Below, in pieces: positions 46,246 to 57,771 of a DNA stretch of 64,000 nt (position 1 is its first letter; every line of letters starts with the position of its first letter). Both the position numbers and the translations under genes were made by a program. The notes below the pieces were generated by a model that saw nothing but the letters and a program-made list of their open reading frames with translations, did not search any database and was not told the DNA's origin. This DNA is from Styela clava (taxonomy: Eukaryota; Chordata; Ascidiacea; Stolidobranchia; Styelidae), in NCBI RefSeq assembly GCF_964204865.1, contig NC_135252.1:9755383-9819382 (forward strand), written 5' to 3'.

Positions 46246-46944
46246 TTATTTTTTCGGCATATACTTCAGAAGCTGTTTTTGATTAGAAGCAACTACAAAA
46301 AGTAATAAAAAAAAAACTGACCAAATGCCAATAATTCTAATGATGCTTTTTGTTTGCATGTCGAGCATTTCTTTCTCGTGTCGGTACTGCATTTCTTGTT
46401 TCTCCCTTGCTATTCTTTCTCGAATTTGTGCTTCCGACAACTCATTCTTTTGCTTTGATACTGCTATTTCATATTCGTTTTTAAATCTCCTCATTTCCCG
46501 TTCGTGTCGGTAGCGGTCTTCGGCCATATCCTCTGCAAAAAGTGTTTATTAGCGTTTATGGTATTTTTGATATTTGGAACAATTTGTAGCGTATCAGAAT
46601 ATTATAACTGCTGTCATGTTCAGTAAAAATTGCACATGCATTCAAAACATATAACTTAAGATACTGTGTTTTGATAATATAAATGGTATTTCTCTGTGAA
46701 TTGAGGTACAGTATATTAGTACGGATTTTCATTTTACAATGAGTGATTGTCAGTAACTTTTAGATACCAAGAAATGAATAAATATTTGGATTCAATTTTT
46801 ATTACTTAATTCAGATATATTACTTGCATTTTCTTTGGTAATTATAGTGGCTAAATGATGACTACTTTTTATATCTTGAAATATTCGAATTATAAAAAAA
46901 AATCCAGCTTAAAACAAAAACTTACTGGAAAATATAAATCCCAT
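46246..46944 (-). CDS. PLGRKT-like small membrane protein, copy B (2 exons, 101 aa)
   Basis: Exon 1 is 46944-46926 and exon 2 is 46532-46246. The predicted protein is the same as copy A over all 101 residues: MGFIFSKDM start, charged helix, single membrane span, two C-terminal lysines. The splice sites are also unchanged. Identity at this level, with scattered differences in flanking DNA, points to a recent duplication. Whether both copies are expressed cannot be seen. Confidence 0.68.
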
Positions 46945-47673
46945 AATGAGTATTACTCGGTTAAATCCAGTTTATTGAACAACTGAGTGTCTTCAAAATC
47001 TGGTGTTAACTAAACAATTTAGTTATTTCCTAAGAATCTCTGCGAAAAAAAGATAACATCAACAATGCTAATATTTGATGATCACGTTAAAAATAATTTG
47101 ACATAAATCAACTTTCGGATTTCTATCGTGCATACAAAAACGTACATCTACAAGAAGATTTTGCAGATTTTTTTATATATTCGAGAGGACAGGTGTAATA
47201 GTATCTCGTAAGCAGCCGCGAGGTAACAAATTTGGGCAAAAAATATTCCGACTTAAGGCGTACCCGCTAACATTTAAAAATAGTTTTTGTCATTTTGAAA
47301 TCTTTTGGTGTTTTTCTCAAAAGTTAATTTTTAAAGTGAAAACATATGAAATTCCACAAAACATTTAGAAAACGTTTTTTTTTTATCTGGCATGCGGATG
47401 CAACATTACCGATTTAAATTTAAACCTTAGATTCATCACCGACCCCCCTCTTAAATATGCGTGTAAACATGTTAGATTTGAAAGCAGTAAACCTTTGTAA
47501 ATAACAGGATGTTAAAAACGTTGAGCACTTCATATAAAAAATACATTTTAACATGTTTTAACAGGCTGTTTATACATCAATATAAACAGTCTGCGGGTAA
47601 ATAAAACGAAATTAGGTACGTCCACAACTTTAGAGAAAACATTGTATATTTTTCGACTTTAAAAAATATTTCA

Positions 47674-48461
47674 TTACCGCAGTGGGTACTGGACTAAAAA
47701 GTATACCGTATATACAAAGTTACTCAGGAGGCAATTTTGAAATTGACTTCCAGACCTATGGAGTTTGGTTTGTCGAGCACATTTAACAATCCTGCAAGTA
47801 GTTTCAATGTTTAGAAAATAATTACAATGTTTACTCCTAATATTTCGTCCTCCAATTTTAATAGTTTTGGAAAGGGCAATCAGGTCTTCAGTTTTTGCAA
47901 GTGTTTGTTTTGAGGTTCTTGTTTCATTAATTTTTCTACTCTTTCGCGACATTCCCATTCTGAAAAACTTTGTTTTGCTTTTTCTCTTTCTATCTTGAGC
48001 TTCATCATATTTTTTTGTGTCTGTAGAGGTCTTCCGCCATTTGCTCTGTGAAAATTGTTTATTTTTCATCATGTAATGAAGTAGGTTTTACATCAGAATA
48101 CTTATGACTACTGTTGGATTCAGCGAAGAAATCCATATATTTCCATATTATAAAACTTGAGATACTGGGCTTTGAATATTTAAAATTTAAACCGTCGATC
48201 TTCGTGAATCGGGGTATATTAGTATGTATTTGCATTTGAAAATGAGTAATTTTCAGTAACTACTGTATACCCAGAGCAGAATAAATATTTTGATTTGTTT
48301 TTTAATGCTCAATTCTTTTATATTAATGGCGTATTCTTATACATTCTTGGCTATGGTGGTTGAATGATGGCTTTTTTGTACATTATAAAATACAAATATT
48401 AGAAGTAGATTAAAATATCTCAAGCCTAAAACAAGAACTTACTGGAAAACAGATGGCCCAT
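47674..48461 (-). pseudogene. Broken paralogue of the PLGRKT-like gene, copy B
   Basis: Exon 1 (48461-48443, MGHLFS) and exon 2 from 48045 repeat the layout of copy A, including the TGA after the A run. A five-base insertion (near 47972) distinguishes it from copy A, a further sign of decay. Confidence 0.65.
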
Positions 48462-48668
48462 TCTGCGATTTGCTCGTCTAAACCAGGCAATTGAAGAGAT
48501 GCGTATTTCCAATTGCTTTTGTGAACTAAACAATTTAGTACGAGTATTTCCTAAAACTCCCTGCTAAAAAAGAGGAGAAGAACATGTGCTATTATCTGAC
48601 CATATCACATTTAGACAAAATTAAATAAACTTTCTGCATACAAAATTGCTACTGTGTATACAATAACG

Positions 48669-48904
48669 GGAACTCTCGACGTATTTGAACTAAGATGCCG
48701 GACACCGGAACGTAGTATGTGTACCAGGTTAGGGATAGGCCATAATTTTAATCCAATTTTCATTATTTTAGTTATATTTTGAGTTCGGGGACTAGCCAAA
48801 TGACACCCGTAGTATTTGTATCTGAAATTATGCCCTAACCCTAACTTCGTACACACACTACGTTCCGGTGTCCGCCAGCTTGGTTCACATACTTCTGGAG
48901 TGCC
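48669..48904. mobile_element. hAT-like MITE with long fold-back ends (copy B)
   Basis: A duplicate of 33179-33414 with the same caataacg target duplication (48661-48668 and 48905-48912). It moved with the unit; it is not an independent insertion. Confidence 0.85.
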
Positions 48905-49844
48905 CAATAACGTGCATCTACCAGAGGATTTCAATAATTCAATACATCCGAAAGGGCGGACTTACAGCCCCTCGTAAGCAGCCCTAAGAAATTTGGGTTA
49001 AAAAAGCGCTTCCGCCAACTATTTGCTTTGCGTTTTGTGCCATTTTTAGTAAATAAGATGACCATATATAGATCTAGAAGAGTTTCCTCCGAGTTAGCAA
49101 AATAGAAAAAAGGTTTTCTCTCGTTCCAAAAAATTTATGTAACGCACAAACATCAATAAACCACCAACCCCCTTTTACGTGCGTTTGAAAGAATTGACTT
49201 GTTAGAATATGTTTTACAGTAGTTTTGTTTGAAACAAGCATAAAAGCATCCGTAAATGATTGGTTGTTAGAAACGTTTTAGATCTAACAAAGATTTCTTT
49301 GAGTTTGCAAATTAATAAAGAAAGTTTTCGCTCGTTCAAAAACTTATGTAACGCACTGACATGAACAAACCACCAACCCCATGCGCCACGAGAGAGAGAT
49401 AATTGACTTGTTTGAATATAGTTCACATTAGTTTTGTTTGTAACAAGCTTGAAAACATCAGTAAATGACTGATTGTTGAAAACGTTCCGCAAAGTGAACA
49501 AAAATACAGATTGAAGGCTCTTTCAATCATAATTCATTAGGTACTTTTGCATATTGAATCAATATTGTTTATTCGACTGTTACAAACACCAAAGTCTGTC
49601 AGAGGTTGAAGCAAAATTAGAATTTTAAAAAAAACATTGTTTTTTTACTCTGGCTTTGAAAAACGAATTTAAGAGGAATACATCCCAAACGTACTAAACT
49701 ACTGAGATCGCGCAATATCGAAAATGGCGGCCGGAGTCTGGTTTGAGTCTGGTTTGGCAAGCCCTGTCATGATTTGTAAATATCTGTCCTTGATCACCAG
49801 ACCTCTCAAAGCAGACGATGGTGGCAATTCCGGTTCCATTGCAT

Positions 49845-50035
49845 TTGAACCCACGTACATTTGTACCCACGACAATTGAACTTGCATACTATTGCACCTA
49901 TGAAAAAAAATTTTGTTTTATGGATATTTGAACCCATACTAACCCTAACCCTTGGGTTTTAGCACCCGCATATAACCTCAAACCGCGGATATACACATGG
50001 GTTCAAATGTACGTGGGTTCAAATGTACGGTCACT
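49845..50035. repeat. Fold-back cluster of TTCAAATGTAC motifs (copy B)
   Basis: Equivalent of 34365-34555 with a few substitutions. Confidence 0.6.
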
Positions 50036-51454
50036 GGCAATTCCTTATGTTTTTGATCATAGACCTTTCAGGCCGAATCAGTGATCTGCTCATGGTTTTA
50101 TCCGCGGTCTGTTCTTGTTCGACAAAATACCTTCGCTTAAATGTCTTTGATGCCGTCATAGTCAGCGAGCCAACACACCCGCACAAAGAAGAATATTTTT
50201 GGAAAAATCTCGACTGTCCCATGTCAACCAAGCTTAGCTTTAACTAATACCAAGTATAGGCTATATGACTTTGCTAAACATATTTTCAATGACACGGTTT
50301 AACGGGTTTTCGGCAGGTATACTGTACTAGGGGCGTAGAAAAAAGGGCGGCTTAAGCGTCGGACCCACCCTTTTTAAAATATAAAAAATATTCCCTATCT
50401 TACATACCAATTTTTTGTAGGTTGAAACGTTTTTTAGACCTTCAAGACTATTTCTGGAAATATATTGCAACAGAATTGCTCATTGCTAATTTGAAAGAGA
50501 GAAATAATGATAGAATAAGCCTTTACGCAGAGCGTTGCAAACATCATGAATAAACCACCAAGCCCTATGTGAGCCACGAGAGAAAGAATTTTCTGGGTTA
50601 AATATGGTATGGTACGGGATTTATTGAGTCTGGTTTGGAAAGCTGTGGAGTGCTTTCTAAACATCTGTCCCTATCACTGGGGCTCCCAAAAGCTGCCGAT
50701 GGTACAATTCTAAATGTATTTGATCATAGACATTTAAGGTGGTGTGCTTCTTATTCGACCAAAAAATACCTTTGTTCTAAAATCTTTAATGCTGTGGTAG
50801 TCAGTGGGTCAGCACACATGGTCCGAGCCTCCTTTTTGGAAATGTAAAAAAACATATTCTTTATTATACATAGCAATTTTAGTTTGGTTAAAGCCTTTTT
50901 AAAACCCTCTTGAAACCCATTGAAAAACTCCAGCTGTTACAGTCTAACTTGGCAATCAGAAATTCTTGTCTACGTCATTGTACTGTACTTGCTTTAAATT
51001 AACCCTGTATCGCAACAAAAGCTCTCAGTACAAATAAAAGAAATCTAATTTTTGAACGAGAGAAATACCGATAGAAAAAGGTCTATAAGTGCGTGCCAAA
51101 CTTAGCCTCATTTGTCAAAGAAGAAACTTTGCACTTGAACAAGGTAACATCAAATCTGATTTATGATTCGAAGTATCGGTTCCTCAAAAGTAGATTAACC
51201 TTGGCTACAAATAAAAGCAGCACAAATGTGGCCACACAATAACTAATAAAACCCCGTCTGTTTGTGTAGCAAAATGAGAACTTTGTCACTTTATTGTTCC
51301 GAAAGATTATGTATAATAATAAGTCATTCATACAAAAGCCAACGAACGTGCTAATTAAAATTCTACATTAACATCAATTGAACAGATGATATAGTCACAT
51401 TGCAATGTGGTGCAGAAGTGCTTAATCTCAATTCTCTCGTTTAGGTTATCTCTG

Positions 51455-52215
51455 TACCCAGTACATTTTCACCACTTAACGGAACCCAGGACATTTGCAC
51501 GTGCATACAGATTGCACACATTCACTTTTGTACCTGCATAATTTTACACCTACTGACGATTGCTTTCCCATAAGTTTGCACCCACATACACATTGCATCC
51601 ATGGACAATGCATCCACAAACGTTTGCACAGGTCAAAGTCATTCATTTATGGGTGCAAATGAATAGGGGTGTATATGATTGTGAGTGCAAATGATCCGGA
51701 TACAAATGTCAGCTGGTGCTAATATACTGGGTTGCAAAAGTCCAAGGATGCCAATGTTAAGTGACCCATGTGACTGTGGCTGCATATGACTTGACTTTTA
51801 GTGAAAATGTACGGGGTAGGAAATATATGTGACTATGGGTGCAAATGGTGGTAATTTCGTAGCATACGTACCAGGTTAGGGTTACCTCTGTTCCTCTGTA
51901 CTGAAGGCAAATTTCGCACGTGCATATGACTGTGAGATCAAATGTACTGAGTTGTATATTACTGTGGGTGCAAATGTACGGGGTTGCATATGACGATTGA
52001 TACAAATGCACTGGGTGCAAATATGTTTGGATGCATACGCCTAAGTGTGCAAATGTAGTCCTACGTGAGTGCATATGGGTGGATAAGAATGTCCGCGGGT
52101 ATAATCTATATGTCCATGTGAATATGTGGGTGGAAATGCTTGCCAGTTCAAATGTTTGCCTGTGCATATGACCGTGTGTGTAATGTCCGGATGCAAATGG
52201 TGAAAATAATGCATC
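51455..52215. repeat. Degenerate TGCAAATG/TGCATATG array with a strand switch (copy B)
   Basis: Equivalent of 36010-36770, nearly unchanged. The orientation switch is at about 51640. Confidence 0.75.
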
Positions 52216-52494
52216 GATACCATTAGAAGTTATGAACAACATTGTGCGTTGCAACTATGTCTGAGTTCATTTCCGTCTGCTGTATTGCGTGCGATCGCGT
52301 TATTTCATTCATTAGTGGGTAAATCTAGCAATTGCTAGTTTTAACTACACCTTTTTCCTCTGAAAAATTTCACAAACAAAATTTTAGTACCACCGGCGAT
52401 AAGCAAGGCAAATTTATAATTCAATAGTGGATCATTCATTCTATGCATTCATTTCCAAAGTCTTTGTGATTCTTGGCATGATTGGTTAATCCAG

Positions 52495-54205
52495 AGCATA
52501 CATTCGGAAGATGAATCCAATTTTTTTATGCGTCAGTCAGCCAACACGAGATCATCTTCATTCATTCGGCGCAATGTGTATGTAGATTCATCATTTTTTT
52601 CCTAATTTGTATATTTAAAGGTGTAATCACAGTGTTCTTTTATTTACAATTGCAATTAAACACATCATTTCGTGATTCAAACTTTTTTATGGTTTCTCCG
52701 AACAAATTTGCAAATTTATTGAAGTCGCATCAATATTGTTATTTTCTTTTACTAGTTGGATAGGATTGTACAGATCGCTGGATGATGACAGTTACTCGTG
52801 GACAGACAATTCAGCTCTGTCTTATCTAAACTGGCAGGAAAAAGAACCTACAAAAAGTGGTGGACTGTTTAAAGTAAGAAATATGTCTAATCGATTATGA
52901 TTTATTAGTTTATGTTTAGATTAGTCCAATTTTGAAGTATAGCAGGGGATTAAAATTTTCGTTTGTTAATTTGGAATTAGTTTATATCAATTGTATCTTA
53001 CATACAGTTAGTTCTCTATTCACGAGTGCCTTACTTATATTTTGCAGGAGGTTTGCACCGAATTATCTGTGTCGAATGGCAAATGGTACGATACGACATG
53101 TAACAAAATTGGAATTTCAGTTTGTAAGATACCAAAAATGTTAGGTAAGAAAACTTCTGCATGTAGCAATTAGGGATCGTGCTACAATCCCGACGTGAAA
53201 TGTTATTAACGGTGGTGCATTTGGATATCGGTATATTGCAAAAGACGTACAAACTTCTTTATATAATTAGATTTCATTGAATTACCTGGATTTGAAAATT
53301 GAAATATTATTGTGTCACTCGGTATACAATGTACCAATTGCCAACAATAAAAATATAATTCTGCAGGAAACAGCGAACGTGACTAAAGATATCACTATAT
53401 CAATCCGGTTTTAGATATGATTGTATTAATCTAGAAATGCGTATATCCGTTATGTTATCATCTGCAAACTATTGTGAAAATAAATACTCGCTCCAATACT
53501 TGTTTCAATTCATTTTGGTGTTTCTATTTTACTATTTAAAGTATATTTTTATGGATTACAATTCCTGCTTAGATTCTGTTGCCAAATGTGATCATTGATA
53601 AATTATAATGAAAAAACAGGCCAGCAAATTTCATATTGGCTTAGGTACATCAACTGTGAATTGTTGAAAATAATTAATAAAACTATACATTGACTTATTT
53701 TAGACGGATCTGGAAATTCTGGAAAAACTATAGGTCCAAAGCCCGCAGCAAGTAAGTATTCTTACATTAACTTCGTAAATTGAGTTGGCTTTATCTCGGC
53801 ATCAAATAGCTCAAAAACACTATCAAATGCAAGCAACATGTTTCATTTTATCTTCGCCAAATTCCATATAATACTAGATAAATTTTGTATTATATCACAT
53901 CATTCCCTAATACTCTTTCATATTCTCATTTCACAGGTAACATTGCTCTCCCAATTATTTTGGTTTTCGTCGTGCTGATTATAATTGGATTTGCGTGTGT
54001 AGTGTTTTATTATTATAAATCACGAAGTGGAAAAGGAAACTACGTTCTTCAGCTGCCTAGCGTATCATTTCGTGACTTCTTGTCAACAACTCCTGGCCTG
54101 CGAACCTTCATGACGTCTGGTTCAGGCGATCAACAAGGTCTTGTAGAAGAAGTTGGAGACGACGAAGGAGACTCGCTTATGAGTAAAGATGGTGGATATA
54201 GATAA
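52495..54205 (+). pseudogene. Third copy of receptor terminal exons (unit C)
   Basis: Exons 52495-52577 (truncated CTLD8 exon), 52756-52873, 53048-53144, 53704-53751 and 53937-54205, again with intact splice sites, membrane span, tail and stop. One replacement is visible in the first fragment (Ile to Phe, ATT to TTT at about 52523). As in copy B, no 5' part of a receptor precedes it. The same ccag-AGC junction offers an in-phase acceptor. Copy C is followed by complete hAT elements and non-duplicated sequence, so its right flank may be the original downstream flank of the gene. Confidence 0.8.
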
Positions 54206-55420
54206 AATTCAAAAACTGTGACTATATATATTTCAAAATTATTGAAAGCAGTGCCAACTTATACTTAATTACATAAGTAGGAGTAGTTCATCCTCTGACT
54301 GGCTTTTCTCAAAGTAATTTTCTAACCTGCATTTTTGAATGAATGTAGTCGGAGAGCCTTTCATTGATAATGTGTAAAGGCCTTAAAACTTTTGTCTTCA
54401 CTATCAAAATCATACAGACGAGCTATTGTTGACGCAACGCCCCACTCGAAGACTACCATTTCATAAAATTTGTATTAATAAATTTGATGTTTTCAAAAGT
54501 ATGGATAATAATATTTTTGAGAAAAAACTTAGTTTTTAAAATTTCAGTTGAAATCTTAATGACAAGTTGGAAGAATTACATATTTGATTTTGTTGAAATT
54601 TCACTCGTAATAATAGTGCAGTTTTATAAGTGCAATTTGTATTAAAATTATTCCAAATAAATTCCATTTGTTATAATATGTTGTTTTTTGTCAAGTTGAG
54701 AGGTCGAACTTATTAAATAAGAAAAATTTTGAAAAACGATTTTGGTGACAAATCACAGCGTGCGTTACGTTTCTTTTCTGGTGGACGCAACTATTTTACT
54801 TACTCTTCTAGAAAAATCTTGGAGGATATGAATTGTCTCAATATATATATAGAAACGTTACAGGGTCATTATTCACGTCATTCGACGTCACTCAATTTGA
54901 AGGAAAGTATGAGACTAAATTGCATGGGCACCACTCATATTCGTGTTTTCCCATATTCATTTTATTGCATTGGTCTGAATAAATCTGATGAGGCTGGGGG
55001 ACATGACTTGTTACATGTACTTTAGTAAAGTAACTGGTTAAGGAGTAGCAACGAGTTCGCTGAGCAAAGTGGCGGTAATCGTGAAATTGCAAAATGATGT
55101 TAAAAGAAATGAAACGTACCTAATTAATGTTTGAAGTCGGAGATTGGGCTCGAATAAAAAGACGAATTTGGGATTACAATTCCAAATCAAAATTGTCAAG
55201 TAATAGGTTTATTCAGTTATTTTATTATTTCCCTTTTCAACTAAGTACCTTGAGACAACTCGGTGGGGCGGTTTAGTCAACGTGCTGCCCAGTCATTCGC
55301 ACTTATCTGTGGACACCCGGTAATCGCACTGTGAACCCTGGGTATCCACCTGGACCACGTTGGGAAGCCCTGCTTTAGATAATGCTTGCTGAATGTTGAT
55401 TTACGTTTGACCAAGTAGAC
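54206..55420. other. 3' flank of terminal-exon copy C
   Basis: AATAAA at 54656-54661, then sequence equivalent to 27365-28103, including the tRNA-like SINE (about 55256-55370). No gene is supported. Confidence 0.55.
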
Positions 55421-57131
55421 CAGGGGTCGGCAAACTACGGTCCGTGGACCAGATGCGGCTCGCGGCGCTTCACTGAATTATACCAGGGGTGGCCAACCTG
55501 CTTTCGGCCGCTATGGACTAAAATATTCAAAATAGCTCGCGATCGACCGATCGGTAATAAGGTCATACACAGAAACGGATGAGTATTCTGAATAAGCAGA
55601 TAGCTACACACATGCATATAAAAACTCCACCGCCGCCAATAAACTCGGCTCTGTGGGCGCACTCTTAATAAAATTGCCCCAAAAATTTGTATTTTGCATT
55701 CAATTTGTAATTTTGATTATGTACATGTTTCATCATTTATTCAAAAATTATTCAAATTACACAATTCAGAACTTTGACCTGACTAACTCTTAATCATACG
55801 TGTTGAAAACTCGTCAAAAAACTTGCCAAGTATTCATGCATTATCTGAACAGCGAAAAATAAATATTCTCAAACCGTAAATGTTGCATGACTGATTAAAC
55901 TCCCGTAGTATAAGTACGATTCTTCGCTCGCTTGGAATCAGAAAAAATTGGGCTCTCTAATGTCACTGTTACTTTTGTGAAGAAATTTTATCACCCTTGG
56001 AGTGACATAATAACTTTCGCACACTGCAGAAGTTATTGTAGGATCGTTTCTCAGTCAAAACACATGGTATTCGGCACATTCGTTTCTAAACCTCGCCAGC
56101 GTCGAAACTTGCATTTGTTATGTAAGAATATGCTCTATCGACTTGCCCAGACACAGTGTATGTGCATATCATATTCCACGTATGTACAGTACTGTATTCT
56201 TCCTTTTTTAAAACACACAACAGGCGCTGAATAAAACTGGTTTAAGGTAAATTTTTGAAGTATGTTATTAAAATTCACTCAAAATCAGACGCGATCGACT
56301 AATCGAGACGTGACGATCAACCGGTCGATCGCGATCGACGTGTTGGCCCCCCCTGAATTATAGTAACAAAACGGTTGTCTTGAACATTATATTCTTTACG
56401 TAACAGAATTTATTATGAGACACGTGTAGACTAAATTATATTATATATAACCTAACAAGTATATATTCACAATTACACGTTTAATGAGCCTATAATTTAA
56501 TTATAGTTAGACGAATGGCAACAAAACGCAGAATAGTTGATTCTAAGTGCAATGGGTTCAATGGCGCAGAAAATAAACAAATGGGAATTTTTGAGATGCA
56601 ATGCAATGAGGAAATAAATATGTATTCTATTCGAGAAATGTATCACTGCTTGATTTTTATAAAAAGTATCTTCTTGAAGGAAAACTGCATCCAAATTTGA
56701 CAAGCCATGCGAAAAAATTCACATCGATGTTTGGAAGTAGCCATGCATGCATGCAATTATTTTCGAACTTGAACATTACAAAGAACAAGCGGAGAACTCA
56801 GATAAGTGATTTTCATTCATAAAATGTTTTAATCTTGGCTTTATCCAGTGTCCCATTCATTGATGTCGAAATCGTATCAGGCGACAGGCGTGATGCAACA
56901 AAAAGTGTCACATTACTAAAATGTCATGTGTATATTTTTTTCTTGAAGTAAGACGACTAAGTTGAGTCTTCGCGCGCTGCTTAAAATTTAAAATCCCCAC
57001 TTCTGATCTGTGTGAAAAAATTGTGATTCATCAGCCATCCGTTCGGTTTTTAACTTTCTAAAAATATGTGCGACACGGCAAGGCTTGCAACCCTTAATTT
57101 TGGCTCGCGAGCGACAAAAAGTTGACACCTG
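55421..57131. mobile_element. Outer hAT element with transposase remnants
   Basis: The left end CAGGGGTCGGCAAACT and right end AAAAGTTGACACCTG are inverted; the flanks aagtagac and cagtagac (57132-57139) form an 8-bp duplication with one mismatch. Subterminal GGCTCGCGGCGC and GGCTCGCGAGCG are typical. The interior encodes scraps of a hAT transposase: a start-like TKRRIVDSKCNGF (from 56515), then, frame-shifted (about 56690-56880), KKFTSMFGSSHACMQLFSNL, RRTQISDFH, a stop and NVLILALS. These resemble the N- and C-terminal ends of GTF2IRD2/ZBED-like transposases, so the middle is deleted. The element is interrupted by a second hAT at 55484-56355. Confidence 0.85.
55484..56355. mobile_element. 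Inner hAT element nested in the outer one
   Basis: Ends CAGGGGTGGCCAAC and GTTGGCCCCCCCTG; target duplication aattatac (55476-55483) and aattatag (56356-56363), the left copy mutated once (units A and B keep aattatag). Subterminal GCGATCGACCG and GCGATCGACG blocks. No transposase is recognised in its 872 bp. Its left end is the site where units A and B diverge from unit C. Confidence 0.88.
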
Positions 57132-57139
57132 CAGTAGAC

Positions 57140-57771
57140 CATCCTACGTATCTATAATGAAATTGAAATTGGCATCGATAGGTTAGAATGATTGCGTATC
57201 AGACATAGGTCGGAACAAACTGCAATTAGATGGCGATGTCCATCATTACTTTACCCTAAACACACTTATGTATATGCAAATATCATTTATAACATAATAA
57301 ATTTATTGATTTCCTTTTCACAATATATGTGATGTTTTTTTTCTTCTCATGCAGCCAAGCATGCCGATGCTCTTATTCATCCATTTCAATATTTCAAAAT
57401 ATTACAATTTCTATCCTAATTTTAGTTGATTTAAATATGAGTATACCGCAGTATGCTAGCAGAACTAAAATAATCCCAATCTAATCCGTATAGTTTTAGG
57501 TTCGAATCATAAATCAGTAGCGACTACCACCGCAATCCTCACCGCTGGCCTCATTATGGCATTCAAAATGCTTGGTAATGAGACCCAGCCTACGAAAGTT
57601 ATTACGACCACAGTGAGAAAAGCGGTGAGCTTTTACATTCAAGCTATTTACTACCGCTTTTGTCGGAATCAGTCGACTCCGACTAACTTATACGGTTTGA
57701 TTTCTACCATTGTCAAGTTGCCTCATTGTGCAAAGATGGCAGGCCTTCTTTCTCTATTCATTCGACCGAGT
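57140..57771. other. Region between the hAT elements and the GPCR, with one unresolved open island
   Basis: A G+C-richer stretch at 57503-57624 is open on both strands. On the plus strand, tatagttttag / GTTCGAATC to a gtgagc donor would encode a hydrophobic segment (ATTTAILTAGLIMAFKMLG). On the minus strand it would encode LTAFLTVVVITFVGWVSLPS and a stop, which looks like a GPCR helix. I cannot decide. A possible minus-strand AATAAA lies at 57307-57302. Confidence 0.3.

Larger units (their letters stand above)
37048..52494. repeat. Tandem duplication unit B (about 15.4 kb, array included)
   Basis: It repeats unit A from the CTLD8 breakpoint through the TGCAAATG array. The extra 3.6 kb is the array at 40991-44600, placed between acaaaacaacaa and aataaagttgcc, which are contiguous in unit A (about 29109). 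Confidence 0.9.
52495..55520. repeat. Tandem duplication unit C (partial, about 3.0 kb)
   Basis: It matches units A and B up to the first 40 or so bases of the inner hAT (ctatggactaaaata), then diverges into the rest of that hAT element. It lacks the PLGRKT-like segment. Confidence 0.88.
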
